Positions 54,762 through 64,000 of a stretch of 64,000 nt of DNA are shown here, piece after piece. The translations under genes and the position numbers were made by a program. Numbering within the stretch: position 1 is the first letter of the stretch; each line of letters starts with the position of its first letter. The notes below the pieces were generated by a model. That model made no database searches and was not told the DNA's origin. It worked only from the letters and a program-made list of their open reading frames with translations. Source of the DNA: Terribacillus aidingensis (GTDB lineage: Bacteria > Bacillota > Bacilli > Bacillales > Amphibacillaceae); contig NZ_OBEK01000001.1 in the NCBI RefSeq assembly GCF_900215625.1, positions 372,001 through 436,000 on the forward strand. Reading direction: 5' to 3'.

Positions 54762-56467
54762 TGCATTCCCTCCTTTGATTGCACCCGATACAGATGGATG
54801 CGCCAAGCTGAATCAGGATGATCGAAACTCCGCTCGAATTTCAGGTGGTTGGCTGCAGCATTCTCAATCGGAACGGAAGATAGGATAAAGTTACCGCCTA
54901 GCTCATGTAATGCTCGTGTGTTTAATTCAAGGTTCTGGATAGTCTTGCTAGTATGCTTACGGAAGTCATAATGCTTTCCTAATTCCGCAGAAAAGACATA
55001 TAAGCGGCTGCCCCATTCATCAAAATAACGTTTTAGCTGTTTGTCTTTTGCAAGTTCATCAGCAATTACTTCACGGAATTGGTGCTTGTACGCGAGCGGA
55101 ATAATGTTATTGTATGTATCTACTGTATAAAACCCGTTATACTGCGCAATGGCAGGATGCAGGCCAATACTAGCTACCTTATAGGAGTTTTGCGGCATTC
55201 CTATATAATCGCGTATCTCTTGAAACTGATCGACGGCATAAAATTCTCCAACTGAAGGAGTTTGCTTATAATAGCGGTAAACAATCTCTTCATTTGATAA
55301 AGCCAATACGACTAGCTGAAGGCAAAGAAATACATAAACTAATCCGCGTATACTCCGTCTGCCAAGCTGCCATAACAAATAACAAGCTAAGCCGAAACTA
55401 ACGTAGATAACGAGTGGGCGCAGGAAATGGAAGCGAGCAAAATTGAATGCAGATAACAAATCGAGATGTTCTTTAGGCAACTTCCATATCTTGTTGAACC
55501 AAAGAGCATACCAAAAGGATAGCAGCAGGTTTAATCCTGTCAGGCCAAGATAAATATACATTGGTCTCGTTCGTCTTTTTGTGAAAAGAACGAGCAGCAG
55601 CGTAATTGCGAGCACAGGAAGGATGACAAGCGTATGAAGCGTCATCACATGATTGTGTCCTAGCAAAAAGTTTTTCTGAAACAAACGAAGTGTCTGGGAA
55701 AACTCTTGTCTGGAAGAGACAAACTCAACCCGGTGCATCGTCTCGGACCCTGCGATTATCGTGTAGACGAGTCGATAATCCGTCGCGAGAAAGACAGCTG
55801 TCATCCATACAATGCTGAATAAGAAGACAAAATTGAAACGACGATAACGAATGACATCCACTAGCCAGACGATTCCCATTAAAGCGAGGAAAAAGAAAAA
55901 GCCAAGTACGAAACTCGCATAGAAGGGAAGCAATGTAATAGCGATCCAATGTTTCCAGGTTGCTTTCTGAGCACGTATAGACAGGAAAGCCCACAGCGCT
56001 AACGGATGTCCCATTGTACTGAGCATTCCTGACGGCCAGAAAGGTGTAAGCGCAAAAGCAAGCGATACGAGAGCAACAATCCAATGTGCTTTTTCATTCC
56101 GTATTATGTGCGTACGAAGCAGCAAATACATACCTAGAAATGCAATCAGTCTTGTAAGCAGCTGGCTGATGCCATAAGCCGTCATTGTCGGAAACCAGGT
56201 GTGCAGCCAAACGATGAGCGTCCATTCTGTACCAAGAGCGTCTCTTGGCAAACCGCCGATTATCTGAGGGATAACGGCATGAACTCCGCCAAATAACTGG
56301 CCGCTTTCAGCGAGTACCTTATACCATGCTAAGTTAGAGTCAAGATTATCGTGGACGCGGATATGAGCTTGATCTCCAAGTAAAAACAGGGGGGAGACAA
56401 AGATAAGTATCGCTGCCATACAAAGCAGGATTGCTTTTCTGTTTGCATATGTCCGCACAAATTCCAC
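54758..56467 (-). CDS. Polytopic membrane protein, YkoS/DUF6044-like
   Basis: 569 residues with 10 or more helices and a C-terminal soluble domain (about 405-569). It carries RVHDNLDSNLAWYKVLAES near the first periplasmic loop, an acidic motif found in GT-C glycosyltransferases and in DUF6044 proteins such as YkoS. It probably transfers a sugar from a lipid carrier loaded by the GT2 downstream (inference). The two genes overlap by 4 nt. A dgcW-like gene lies upstream on the same strand, as in B. subtilis. Confidence 0.8.
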   Translation of the reverse strand: MEFVRTYANRKAILLCMAAILIFVSPLFLLGDQAHIRVHDNLDSNLAWYKVLAESGQLFGGVHAVIPQIIGGLPRDALGTEWTLIVWLHTWFPTMTAYGISQLLTRLIAFLGMYLLLRTHIIRNEKAHWIVALVSLAFALTPFWPSGMLSTMGHPLALWAFLSIRAQKATWKHWIAITLLPFYASFVLGFFFFLALMGIVWLVDVIRYRRFNFVFLFSIVWMTAVFLATDYRLVYTIIAGSETMHRVEFVSSRQEFSQTLRLFQKNFLLGHNHVMTLHTLVILPVLAITLLLVLFTKRRTRPMYIYLGLTGLNLLLSFWYALWFNKIWKLPKEHLDLLSAFNFARFHFLRPLVIYVSFGLACYLLWQLGRRSIRGLVYVFLCLQLVVLALSNEEIVYRYYKQTPSVGEFYAVDQFQEIRDYIGMPQNSYKVASIGLHPAIAQYNGFYTVDTYNNIIPLAYKHQFREVIADELAKDKQLKRYFDEWGSRLYVFSAELGKHYDFRKHTSKTIQNLELNTRALHELGGNFILSSVPIENAAANHLKFERSFDHPDSAWRIHLYRVQSKEGMH

Positions 56468-56516
56468 TCCTCTTAGGGTATTGGCTATTAGTATGCGGGA
56501 ACAAGCAAATGCTTAT

Positions 56517-56554
56517 ACAAAAATACCCGAAGGCTTAATGCCCAGCGGGTATTT
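56517..56554 (-). terminator. Terminator overlapping the end of the dgcW-like gene
   Basis: Minus strand: AAATACCCG / CGGGTATTT stem with a 16-nt loop, followed by TTTG. The left arm lies inside the last codons of the gene. Confidence 0.6.
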
Positions 56555-58889
56555 GTTCAATATAGGAAGCTTCGAAGTCAGCTTGCGGGAGCGGCTTGGA
56601 AAATAGATAGCCTTGCACCTCTGTGCAGCCAAGCGAACGGATCTTTTGAAGCTGTTCTTCCGTTTCGACTCCTTCAGCAATAGTGTGAAGCTGTAAGTTA
56701 TCAGCCAATGATTGAATAGCGGCAACAATCGTCTGGTTGTGCTGGATATGCTGGATAAACGTTTGATCAATTTTGAGAATATCAACTTTGAGTTTATCCA
56801 AATAACTCAAGGAGCTGTAGCCGGTACCAAAATCATCAATACTAATTCGGACACCTGTCTCCCGCAGCTGCTGCAAAATCATATTAATTTTCGTTTCATT
56901 TTGCATGACAACACGTTCGGTAATCTCAAGTTCCAGTAAACAGCCTGAAATATTGTAATGCTGCAGCCGGTCACAGAAGAAGGCGGAGAAATCATCCTGC
57001 AGGAAAGTACTGACTGATACGTTAATGGAAATACGGGGAATTGCACTCTCTGCTGCATGATCCCAATCTGCCAAACAAGCCATAACACGTTCAATGACAC
57101 TTCGTTCTATTTCAACAATTAGGCCGCTCTCTTCGGCGATGGGAATAAAGACATTTGGCGGTATAAATCCTCGCTCCGGGTGGTTCCAGCGTAGCAGCAC
57201 TTCAGCACCTGTTATGTTTCGTTTGAAACTATGAAACTTCGGCTGAAAGTACAAGTCGAATGCTTGCGTTTCAATCGCTTTCTGTAATTCGTGTTCAATC
57301 TCAAAACGAAGTACTTGTTTTTCTGCCATTTCTTGCTGAAAGACTGTATAGCTATTGCCGCCATTTTCTTTTGTTTGGTACATCGCGATATCGGCATATT
57401 TATATAGATTATCCATATCCTCTGCATCTGCCGGATAGGAAGCAATTCCAATACTAGCCTGCAAAACGAGTTCGTATTCTTGGATACGCATTGGCTGCTG
57501 GAATTTCTTAACGATTGATTGCGCGATTTGAGTAGCCGGCTTTCCCGGAATGATCAGCAGGAATTCATCACCGCCGACCCGGTGGACAGTGCCGCTGCCA
57601 TCAAGAATTCTTGTCAGTCGATCGGCCGTTTCCATTAGAACTTCATCGCCAAAGGAATGTCCAAAAATATCATTTATACGTTTGAAAAGGTCATAATCAA
57701 TGAGCATTATACTGAACGGCTTGTGCTTCTTTGTATATCGCTGCATGGTCTGCTGCATTAAGCGGCGATTCGGCAGTCTGGTTAAATCATCATGGTAAGC
57801 AAGAAATTGAATTTGTTTCGCAGTTTCTTTTGTTTGAGAAGTATCGTTCATTACTAGAAAGTAACCGACAACCTGCTTCCTAATAATTGTTGGTATACCG
57901 GTGACATGCACATCAATTTGCTCACCTGAACGCTGGACGAGCTTGGTATCCCATTGCTGCGGGCTGCCGCTTTTGAGAAGTGCAAGGTTCTTCTGAAAGG
58001 TTTCCTTATCAGGAAACAAAGATGCGGCATCCAAGCATGGAATAGAATCGTTATCAAAGCCCGTTAAATGCGCACTTTTCTTGTTTGCATGCTGAATTGT
58101 ATTGTCTGCTTCGACAGCGAATACGGCATAAGGGTTGTCATCAAATAAGGATTGATAGAGCTGATGCATCGTCAGCAACGTCCGATTCCTGTAAAACAGT
58201 GGTATAACGGTTAGGAATATATTGATAAACAAAACGATACCTACAGGCAGCAGAAATAGCAGCCTTTCATCTTCAGCAGATGGAGATGAAACAAAGGCAG
58301 CGAAAATACTGTAACCTAACCCGACAATACCGACACCGGTCATGAAGCTGCCTGCTAACAAAGTGAATTTACTCCATTTTATTTGCCTTCTATGTGTATA
58401 CATGTTCAAAAATCGGAACATAGAGAAGACGGTGGATTGTGTCAGTGCAATCGTGACAATTACTTCGGCTGGATTGATATGAATCCGATCTGCATACAAG
58501 GCGAACGGTGTGAATATATGGAGCGCATAGATAATGAAGGCTAATAAAATACTGAGCAGCAAGTTATATTGTGTATTTTCAATTGGAATCCGAATCATTC
58601 GCAATGTGATCGCGCCGCCCATCGTGCTTACGAGGAAAATGCTGAGAAAAAACAGCGCTGAAGCCTGCTTTAGTTGATTGGCGTCAATTGATAAGATAAA
58701 TAAGAAGGTTGCCAATGTACCGCTCACACCTGCCAAGGAAGACACCATGACTACCTTTCGGGCAGTTACTACTGTCCGCATCATATGCTGACTCACATAT
58801 AACACGACCGAAGTAAGGACACTCAGCAGCAGAACGCTGAAAATAGTATAGATAAGGTGGATACCAGGAATGTCGATAAACGAGAACAC
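56535..58889 (-). CDS. Membrane-bound PAS-GGDEF-EAL c-di-GMP enzyme (DgcW/YkoW-like)
   Basis: 784 residues. About seven N-terminal helices (residues 10-240), a PAS domain (about 245-360, QSLFDDNPYAVFAVEADN), a GGDEF domain (about 365-530, VHRVGGDEFLLII, intact) and an EAL domain (about 545-775) with TGAEVLLRWNHPERGF, DDFGTGYSSLSYL and AEGVETEEQ. Both synthase and hydrolase sites look usable. In B. subtilis YkoW has an MHYT sensor; here the N-terminal helices keep the shape but lack a clear M-H-Y-T motif, so the sensor may be degenerate. Located beside the ykoS/ykoT-like genes. Confidence 0.88.
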   Translation of the reverse strand: MFSFIDIPGIHLIYTIFSVLLLSVLTSVVLYVSQHMMRTVVTARKVVMVSSLAGVSGTLATFLFILSIDANQLKQASALFFLSIFLVSTMGGAITLRMIRIPIENTQYNLLLSILLAFIIYALHIFTPFALYADRIHINPAEVIVTIALTQSTVFSMFRFLNMYTHRRQIKWSKFTLLAGSFMTGVGIVGLGYSIFAAFVSSPSAEDERLLFLLPVGIVLFINIFLTVIPLFYRNRTLLTMHQLYQSLFDDNPYAVFAVEADNTIQHANKKSAHLTGFDNDSIPCLDAASLFPDKETFQKNLALLKSGSPQQWDTKLVQRSGEQIDVHVTGIPTIIRKQVVGYFLVMNDTSQTKETAKQIQFLAYHDDLTRLPNRRLMQQTMQRYTKKHKPFSIMLIDYDLFKRINDIFGHSFGDEVLMETADRLTRILDGSGTVHRVGGDEFLLIIPGKPATQIAQSIVKKFQQPMRIQEYELVLQASIGIASYPADAEDMDNLYKYADIAMYQTKENGGNSYTVFQQEMAEKQVLRFEIEHELQKAIETQAFDLYFQPKFHSFKRNITGAEVLLRWNHPERGFIPPNVFIPIAEESGLIVEIERSVIERVMACLADWDHAAESAIPRISINVSVSTFLQDDFSAFFCDRLQHYNISGCLLELEITERVVMQNETKINMILQQLRETGVRISIDDFGTGYSSLSYLDKLKVDILKIDQTFIQHIQHNQTIVAAIQSLADNLQLHTIAEGVETEEQLQKIRSLGCTEVQGYLFSKPLPQADFEASYIEQIPAGH

Positions 58890-59001
58890 ATTTTTCCTCC
58901 TAGAATTACAGTTGCGGATTACCTGTTTTGTACAGACATGGTAACATAAGCATATCAGATAAAGTCGAATTATGGCTGCAAAATTTTCAGGAGGCGATCA
59001 G

Positions 59002-60165
59002 ATGTTTCAAACGAAAAAAATGCTCTTGCTTGGATCTGGAGAATTAGGAAAAGAAGTTGTAATGGAAGCACAGCGGCTCGGACTTGAGACGATTGCAGTG
59101 GACCGATACGACGGAGCACCAGCAATGGCTGTTGCTGATCGAAGTTATGTGATCGATATGCTGGATGCCAGTAAGCTAAGACAAATCCTCGAATGGGAAA
59201 AAGCAGATTTTATCGTTCCGGAAATTGAAGCTATCGCTACAGATGAATTAATGGAGTTAGAGAAAGAAGGATACCATGTCGTGCCGACGGCCAAAGCAGC
59301 ACAATTGACGATGGACCGAGAAGGTATTCGCCGATTTGCTGCGGAAACATTAGATGTGCCAACTGCTGCCTACCAATTTGCTGATACATATGAAGAATTC
59401 CAAGCAGCAGTAGAAGAAATCGGGTTTCCATGTGTTATTAAACCGTTGATGAGTTCATCAGGCAAAGGACAGAGCGTTTGCCGCAGCAAAGAAGATATCG
59501 AGAAAAGCTGGCAAATGGCGATGGAAGGGGGCAGAGTGCAGAAACCGCGTGTCATTGTGGAAGAATTTATTCATTTTGATGCAGAAATCACACTGTTAAC
59601 AGTTAGAGCTGTGAACGGAACTTACTTCTGTGCACCGATTGGGCATGAGCAGGAGAATGGCGACTATATAGCTTCCTGGCAGCCGCATCCGCTGACAGAT
59701 TCACAGCTGGAAGAGGCGCAGGAAATAGCTGAACGGGTGACAGCAGGACTAGGTGGATATGGGTTGTTTGGCGTAGAGCTCTTTCTTGCTGATGACAAAG
59801 TATACTTTAGTGAAGTTTCGCCGCGGCCGCATGATACAGGTATGGTGACAATGGCGACACAACAGCTGTCTCAATTTGCTTTGCATATTCGCGCAATTAT
59901 GGGATTACCAATCACAGAGATAAAATTGATGCAGCCTGGTGCCACAAGCCCATTGAAGGCGGAAGCAGCATTTGATTCCTACCATATTTCCGGAATGGTG
60001 GAAGCGCTGCAAGAGCAAGAAACGCAACTTCGGGTGTTCCGCAAACCGACCACAACTGTCGGTCGTCGTGTAGCAGTTGTATTATCAGCTGCCGACACAG
60101 TTGAGGAAGCGAAAGAACGCGCGGAGCGGGCAAGGAAGCGGCTAAGAGTGGAGAGTGAAAAATGA
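59002..60165 (+). CDS. purT: Formate-dependent GAR transformylase (PurT)
   Basis: 387 residues, ATP-grasp fold. The N-terminal loop is LLGSGELGKEVVMEAQRLG, the ATP site has CVIKPLMSSSGKGQSVC, and PEIEAIATD and SEVSPRPHDTGMVT are substrate and metal segments. It makes formyl-GAR from GAR, formate and ATP in purine synthesis. ATG 59002 follows AGGAGGCGATCAG; an in-frame ATG at 58972 lies before the RBS. The end overlaps the next gene by 4 nt. Confidence 0.95.
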   Translation: MFQTKKMLLLGSGELGKEVVMEAQRLGLETIAVDRYDGAPAMAVADRSYVIDMLDASKLRQILEWEKADFIVPEIEAIATDELMELEKEGYHVVPTAKAAQLTMDREGIRRFAAETLDVPTAAYQFADTYEEFQAAVEEIGFPCVIKPLMSSSGKGQSVCRSKEDIEKSWQMAMEGGRVQKPRVIVEEFIHFDAEITLLTVRAVNGTYFCAPIGHEQENGDYIASWQPHPLTDSQLEEAQEIAERVTAGLGGYGLFGVELFLADDKVYFSEVSPRPHDTGMVTMATQQLSQFALHIRAIMGLPITEIKLMQPGATSPLKAEAAFDSYHISGMVEALQEQETQLRVFRKPTTTVGRRVAVVLSAADTVEEAKERAERARKRLRVESEK

Positions 60166-60503
60166 ATTATCATAATCTGACATTCCGAGCTGTTGCTAAT
60201 TCGGACAACGGAGAAGTATCCAGTCAAACGACTTTTCATTACCGACAGGATGGTCAAATCCTTACCGCGGCCTATAGAGGTGGTTCAATCTTGGAAGGGA
60301 GATTAATCGGTTTGGTAGAGTCAGATGGTAAACTCCGATTTCGTTATCATCATATTAATGAACAAGGTGAACTGCGCAGCGGGCAATGCTTGTCGACGCC
60401 GGAGATTTTGCCGGACGGCCGAATTCGATTACATGAGCAGTGGGAATGGATGTATGATGACGAGTCGCGCGGACATTCGATTGTAGAGCAAGTGGCTGAG
60501 TAA
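60162..60503 (+). CDS. Conserved small beta-rich protein (often misnamed N-acetylglutamate synthase)
   Basis: 113 residues, starting in the last codon of purT (ATGA overlap). Motifs VANSDNGEVSSQTTFHYRQDG and TPEILPDGRIRLHEQWEWM recur in many Bacilli as short proteins with an up-and-down beta fold similar to lipocalin-like proteins. Database names of the type 'N-acetylglutamate synthase' for this family have no support in its sequence, which lacks a GNAT or kinase fold. Function unknown. Confidence 0.7.
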   Translation: MNYHNLTFRAVANSDNGEVSSQTTFHYRQDGQILTAAYRGGSILEGRLIGLVESDGKLRFRYHHINEQGELRSGQCLSTPEILPDGRIRLHEQWEWMYDDESRGHSIVEQVAE

Positions 60504-60567
60504 ACAGTCAACTACTGCCTGCTTTTAATGCGGGTTTGCGAGGACAGAGAGGTGAGGAGTCGTGCCG

Positions 60568-61950
60568 ATGAAAAAAAGAGTTGTGTATTTGATCTTGGGC
60601 ATCATTTGTTTTTTAGCTGGGTGCAGTACGAATAGTGCATCGGATGAACCATCAAATACTGAGAAAGTGGGTAAAGAAACGGAGACAAAGACAGTTGATA
60701 TGGATACACTCAGCAATTTGAGCACGGAAGGCACATTGCCAGATCTGAAGAAGCAGCCAGCCGGCCGTGTTACTGCATCTATTTCTGAAGATACAGCAGA
60801 TGCAGATAAGGGAGTATCTGAGGATGCCGTTGATGCAGCGATACCGTACTTGAAAGACGTGATAAAGGAAGATAATAATCCAGATATTTTACATAGAGCT
60901 CTGATTGCTTCTCTGGGAAGTCCTTCTTATAAAGAAACAATTGAAGCAGCTGAAGCATTGAACCCTTCCTTTGAGGATCCTTATTTGCCGCGGCCAGAAG
61001 CAGCAAATAAGGAAGCAGATCCTGCAGTTGAGAATAGTATCATTTTGCTGGATGCCAGCTCAAGTATGCTGCTGGAAGTAGATGGGGAGCAGAAAATGCG
61101 GATAGCGAAAGATGCGGTGGAAAGTTTTGCGAAGACGCTTGGAAGTTCCAGTAATATCTCACTGATAGTATACGGCCATAAAGGATCGGAATCAGATTCG
61201 GATATGGAATTATCTTGTAAAGGCATTGAAGAAGTGTACCCCTCCGGTGCTTATGATGCAGAGAAGTTTACAGAAGCAGCAGATGCAATTGACGCAACAG
61301 GGTGGACGCCGCTCGCAGGTGCAATAGAATTTGCAGCTGAGAAAAGCAGTTCCTTAGAAGGAGCAACAGCAATTTATATTGTAAGTGATGGTAAAGATAC
61401 GTGCGGCGGAGATCCCATTAAGGCGGCGGAGCAGGCAGCAAGCGAGGAATCAGGGATTGTAAATGTTATTGGTTTTAATGTCGACGAAGAATCCGAAGAC
61501 CAGCTGGCTAAAGTAGCAGAAGCAGGAACAGGCGAATATTACAGCGCGAATAGTGCAGAAGATTTGCAGACAACAATCGAATATGAATGGCTGCCATCCA
61601 CAATTGACCTTGTGTGGGCGCCGGTTAATATTCCGCCGAATAGCTGGGAAGTACTTGATGAATATAAACGGCAGCGCAAAGAGCTCGACAAGGTAGCGAA
61701 TATCATGCGAAATGAAGAGGAGCGGTATGAAGCTGCGCTTGCCAAACTGACAGAAGATGAGATTATTTCTGAAAAGCTGCAGGATGAAGTAACGCAATTA
61801 ATCCAAGAACGCTTTAATGCCGCTCGGGAAGAACTAAGCGAGTTGGAGCAGAATAAAATTGATGGGGTAGATGCACGTCAGAAAGAGATTCGGGAAGAAG
61901 TCGAGATTTGGGTGGAAGAGATGAAAAAGCTAAAAGAGAAATCTGCATAA
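60568..61950 (+). CDS. Lipoprotein with von Willebrand factor A domain
   Basis: 460 residues. A lipoprotein signal (FLAGC lipobox, Cys about residue 19) anchors it outside the membrane. A disordered acidic stretch (about 20-150) precedes a VWA domain (about 155-330) with the MIDAS motif DASSSM at Asp162, the Thr loop GWTPLAGA and the later VSDGKDTCGGD. A Glu/Lys-rich coiled coil (about 370-460) ends the protein. It recalls YwmC/YwmD-type proteins of Bacillus. ATG 60568 is preferred over GTG 60562, with GAGGAG 8 nt upstream. Confidence 0.85.
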   Translation: MKKRVVYLILGIICFLAGCSTNSASDEPSNTEKVGKETETKTVDMDTLSNLSTEGTLPDLKKQPAGRVTASISEDTADADKGVSEDAVDAAIPYLKDVIKEDNNPDILHRALIASLGSPSYKETIEAAEALNPSFEDPYLPRPEAANKEADPAVENSIILLDASSSMLLEVDGEQKMRIAKDAVESFAKTLGSSSNISLIVYGHKGSESDSDMELSCKGIEEVYPSGAYDAEKFTEAADAIDATGWTPLAGAIEFAAEKSSSLEGATAIYIVSDGKDTCGGDPIKAAEQAASEESGIVNVIGFNVDEESEDQLAKVAEAGTGEYYSANSAEDLQTTIEYEWLPSTIDLVWAPVNIPPNSWEVLDEYKRQRKELDKVANIMRNEEERYEAALAKLTEDEIISEKLQDEVTQLIQERFNAAREELSELEQNKIDGVDARQKEIREEVEIWVEEMKKLKEKSA

Positions 61951-61992
61951 AAAGAAACGGAAACAATATCAACATTGTTTCCGTTTCTTTTT
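61951..61992. terminator. Bidirectional terminator
   Basis: AAAGAAACGGAAACAAT / ATTGTTTCCGTTTCTTT stem between the convergent VWA and DUF4396 genes. Confidence 0.9.
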
Positions 61993-62659
61993 ACATACTG
62001 TGCTTTATACCTTTACGCACCATAATCCAATTGACTGGATAGCTTGTGACAAAGCCGATAATCATAGCGATCTGCATCATAAACCAGAAGAGGAAGCTGT
62101 TTGGGTGCAAACCGTTGAAGATGAGGGTGTGTGCAACGTACATAAAACCAAACATACCTATTTCAAATGCAATTAAAGAAAGCGCATCTGTCTTGACTGC
62201 ATCCGAAATATGACTGTCTTTTTTCTTGTTCATTCCCATACCGAAGTATTGAAAAAGAATACCAAATAGGAAGGCAAGGATAAACTCCACTGCATAATCC
62301 GCATACAGCGTACTTCCCGCAATTGTAAACCCTGTCCAAAATACGATTGGAGCGCCAATCATGTCACCTAATGCACAACCGCCGCTGCAGTGCGTTGTGG
62401 AAACAAATACTTGCTGCCAAAATGGCTTGTCAGCATGATGCATGTCGCCATCCATATCCTGCCCTTTTGCCATACTATCTTCACGGCCAATTTTATAATA
62501 AGCCCAAATACCGATAAACGGAAAGTAAACACCAATTAAGGGCCAAACGATATACATAATTTTCATCATCTGACGATGTGTGCGGAAATCAAACAGTATG
62601 AGCATTGCTTGGAGTACGCCTATTAAGATAACAATCACTGCGATAGACTGTAAGTACAT
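61991..62659 (-). CDS. DUF4396 membrane protein
   Basis: 222 residues with about five helices. Between helices 2 and 3 lies a His/Met/Asp-rich loop (QDMDGDMHHADKPF) and the conserved STTHCSGGCALGD, a likely metal-binding segment. The tail SYPVNWIMVRKGIKHSM matches DUF4396 proteins, which often neighbour copper or thiol genes in other bacteria. The function is not known. No RBS stronger than AAGGGTGATAT is seen before ATG 62659. Confidence 0.7.
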   Translation of the reverse strand: MYLQSIAVIVILIGVLQAMLILFDFRTHRQMMKIMYIVWPLIGVYFPFIGIWAYYKIGREDSMAKGQDMDGDMHHADKPFWQQVFVSTTHCSGGCALGDMIGAPIVFWTGFTIAGSTLYADYAVEFILAFLFGILFQYFGMGMNKKKDSHISDAVKTDALSLIAFEIGMFGFMYVAHTLIFNGLHPNSFLFWFMMQIAMIIGFVTSYPVNWIMVRKGIKHSM

Positions 62660-62853
62660 TTATATCACCCTTATAAGAATTAATCTCTTACTAATCTACC
62701 CGTCTTACTTCCTTTAGAAACGACCGGCAAAGAGGGCAGGTAAGCAGTTTATAGAGACACAGCAAGTTCCGGGTGGAAGAGCTGTTAATTTTTTGTAAAA
62801 TAACACTTGGGTGTTCTAGCTTACGGTATAGTGGAAGAAAAAGGAGGATTCTC

Positions 62854-64000
62854 ATGGAAGGTAAACGAGATGTGCAGTCAGCAAAGCGAGCTGGCGGACT
62901 TGGTTTTCTGCTTTCGCTTCCAATTTTATCTTGGGCGTTATACGATTTTGCCAATACAATCTTTTCTTCTAATATTACAACCGTCTTTTTTCCCTTCTAT
63001 GTGACGGACGCAATCGGAAATACAGAGGAAATGCAGCAGCTCGGCAATACATTAATAGCCTATGCGAATGCATTAGCCAGTTTCTTTCTGGTCATCTTCT
63101 CACCTTTGTTCGGCGTTTGGATAGATCAAACAGGACGCAAGCAGCGCTATATTGTACGGTTTGCAGGAATCTCAATTGTCTGCACAATTTTTATGGGCGT
63201 GTTTGCGGGCTGGGAATCAGATAGACTGCTGTTCGGACTGCCAATTCCGTTTATAGCCACTGTGCTGGTTTTTGTACTGGCTAAATTTTTCTATAACAGC
63301 AGTCTTGTATTTTATGATGCGAAGATAAGTGATTTGGTACCGAGGGAACGATTATCGACTTTATCTGGGTTTGGAGTAGCGGTAGGGTATATTGGTACAC
63401 TTGTCGGACTGCTCGTTTATTTTCTGATGGATTATGGCTACGCATATGTATTCTTGGCCACGGCCGGGCTGTACCTCATTTTCAGCTTACCTTTATTTTT
63501 TTTCCTCAAAGACAAGCAGCCAAAACAGAAATGTACTCGGGTTAGTATATGGAGAGGTTACAAAGAAATCATTACTACATTTAAAGAAATCAGCAAACAC
63601 CGCTCGATATTCCGTTTCATGATGGCTTATTTCTTTGTCAATGATGCAATTGCTACGACGATAGCGGTTATGAGTGTATATGCAGTTTCTGTAGTTGGTT
63701 TCAGTTCGGGTCAATTTATCTTGCTTTATCTTGTATCTACAGTAACTGCAATTATTGGTTCGTTCTGTTTTGGACAAATTGCAAATAAAATTGGTGCACA
63801 TCGATCGTTTTCAGTCGTTGCCTTAGTAATGATTATTGCTTTAACAATTGGTGCATTGGCAACTGCGCAGTGGATGTTTTGGATTGCTGGAGGACTTTTC
63901 GGAATTGCTCTGGGATCTATTTGGGTAACATCAAGAACACTTATTGTGGATTTGTCTCCGGCAGAGAAGCAAGGGCAGTTTTTTGGGTTGTTTGCCTTTT
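62854..64000 (+). CDS. MFS transporter, UMF1/Atg22-like (3' end cut)
   Basis: At least 382 residues, ending at the window edge. The opening LSWALYDFANTIFSSNI is the UMF1 family hallmark, followed by FFPFYVTD, LFGVWIDQTGRKQRY, NSSLVFYDAKISDLV and GFGVAVGYIGTLVG. About ten helices are visible so far. Members are probable solute exporters or importers of unknown substrate. AAAGGAGG precedes ATG 62854 by 6 nt. An AACAC-TTGG-GTGTT hairpin-like palindrome at 62802-62815 lies upstream; its role is unclear. Confidence 0.85.
   Translation, partial: MEGKRDVQSAKRAGGLGFLLSLPILSWALYDFANTIFSSNITTVFFPFYVTDAIGNTEEMQQLGNTLIAYANALASFFLVIFSPLFGVWIDQTGRKQRYIVRFAGISIVCTIFMGVFAGWESDRLLFGLPIPFIATVLVFVLAKFFYNSSLVFYDAKISDLVPRERLSTLSGFGVAVGYIGTLVGLLVYFLMDYGYAYVFLATAGLYLIFSLPLFFFLKDKQPKQKCTRVSIWRGYKEIITTFKEISKHRSIFRFMMAYFFVNDAIATTIAVMSVYAVSVVGFSSGQFILLYLVSTVTAIIGSFCFGQIANKIGAHRSFSVVALVMIIALTIGALATAQWMFWIAGGLFGIALGSIWVTSRTLIVDLSPAEKQGQFFGLFAF

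Overview
The window reads as a chromosomal segment of a moderate-GC, spore-forming Bacillaceae bacterium. The evidence is strong AGGAGG-type ribosome binding sites with many TTG/GTG starts, a Rap-family regulator, CcpA cre boxes, a LicT-type antiterminator target, an S-box riboswitch, a YhjQ-like copper-storage protein, and a ykoS/ykoT/dgcW-like block. A Terribacillus-like genus fits the protein flavour, but that is only an impression. No rRNA, tRNA, CRISPR array, prophage or transposase was seen.

Layout. 1-8.6 kb: a partial acetyltransferase, a LysE-type exporter that has lost its 5' end, brnQ, small membrane and unknown proteins, an orphan Rap protein, a cell-wall amidase, maa and a ROK repressor. 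8.6-14.6 kb: a galactose/lactose divergon (galK-galT-galM leftward, GH42 beta-galactosidase rightward) with a palindromic operator and a perfect cre box. 14.6-17.1 kb: an S-box riboswitch, then an S-methylmethionine permease and a homocysteine S-methyltransferase. 17.2-21.6 kb: an SDR, unknown genes, two very small ORFs, a CynX-type MFS transporter, an esterase and a decayed DUF2642 gene. 21.6-25.2 kb: bglP-bglH behind a promoter buried in two abutting cre boxes, followed by a RAT/terminator. 25.2-29 kb: potABCD.

29.5-44.5 kb is the accessory core. It holds a Csp copper protein, small cysteine-rich and jelly-roll-like proteins with mother-cell-type -10 boxes, six glycosyltransferases or sugar-nucleotide enzymes on each side, a three-gene 6-deoxy-L-HexNAc pathway (wecB-like, capD-like, rmlD-like), a DUF1796 papain-like protein, a 35-residue ORF and a Pro/Ala/Thr-rich protein. 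I read it as a spore-surface or envelope glycosylation island. At its right edge lie an amphipathic stress-like protein, a 288-bp noncoding element with inverted ends, an isolated eukaryotic-type HisA and a large processive GT2.

44.8-64 kb: msrA, a possibly frameshifted ORF coupled to a GNAT gene, a HAD phosphatase with an aldose epimerase, nupC, a CatE-like dioxygenase with a palindromic operator and no standard start codon, an SSS symporter, the ykoT/ykoS/dgcW-like block, purT with an overlapping small gene, a von Willebrand A lipoprotein, a DUF4396 protein and a truncated MFS gene at the right edge. Most transcription units end in clear intrinsic terminators, many of them bidirectional between convergent genes.
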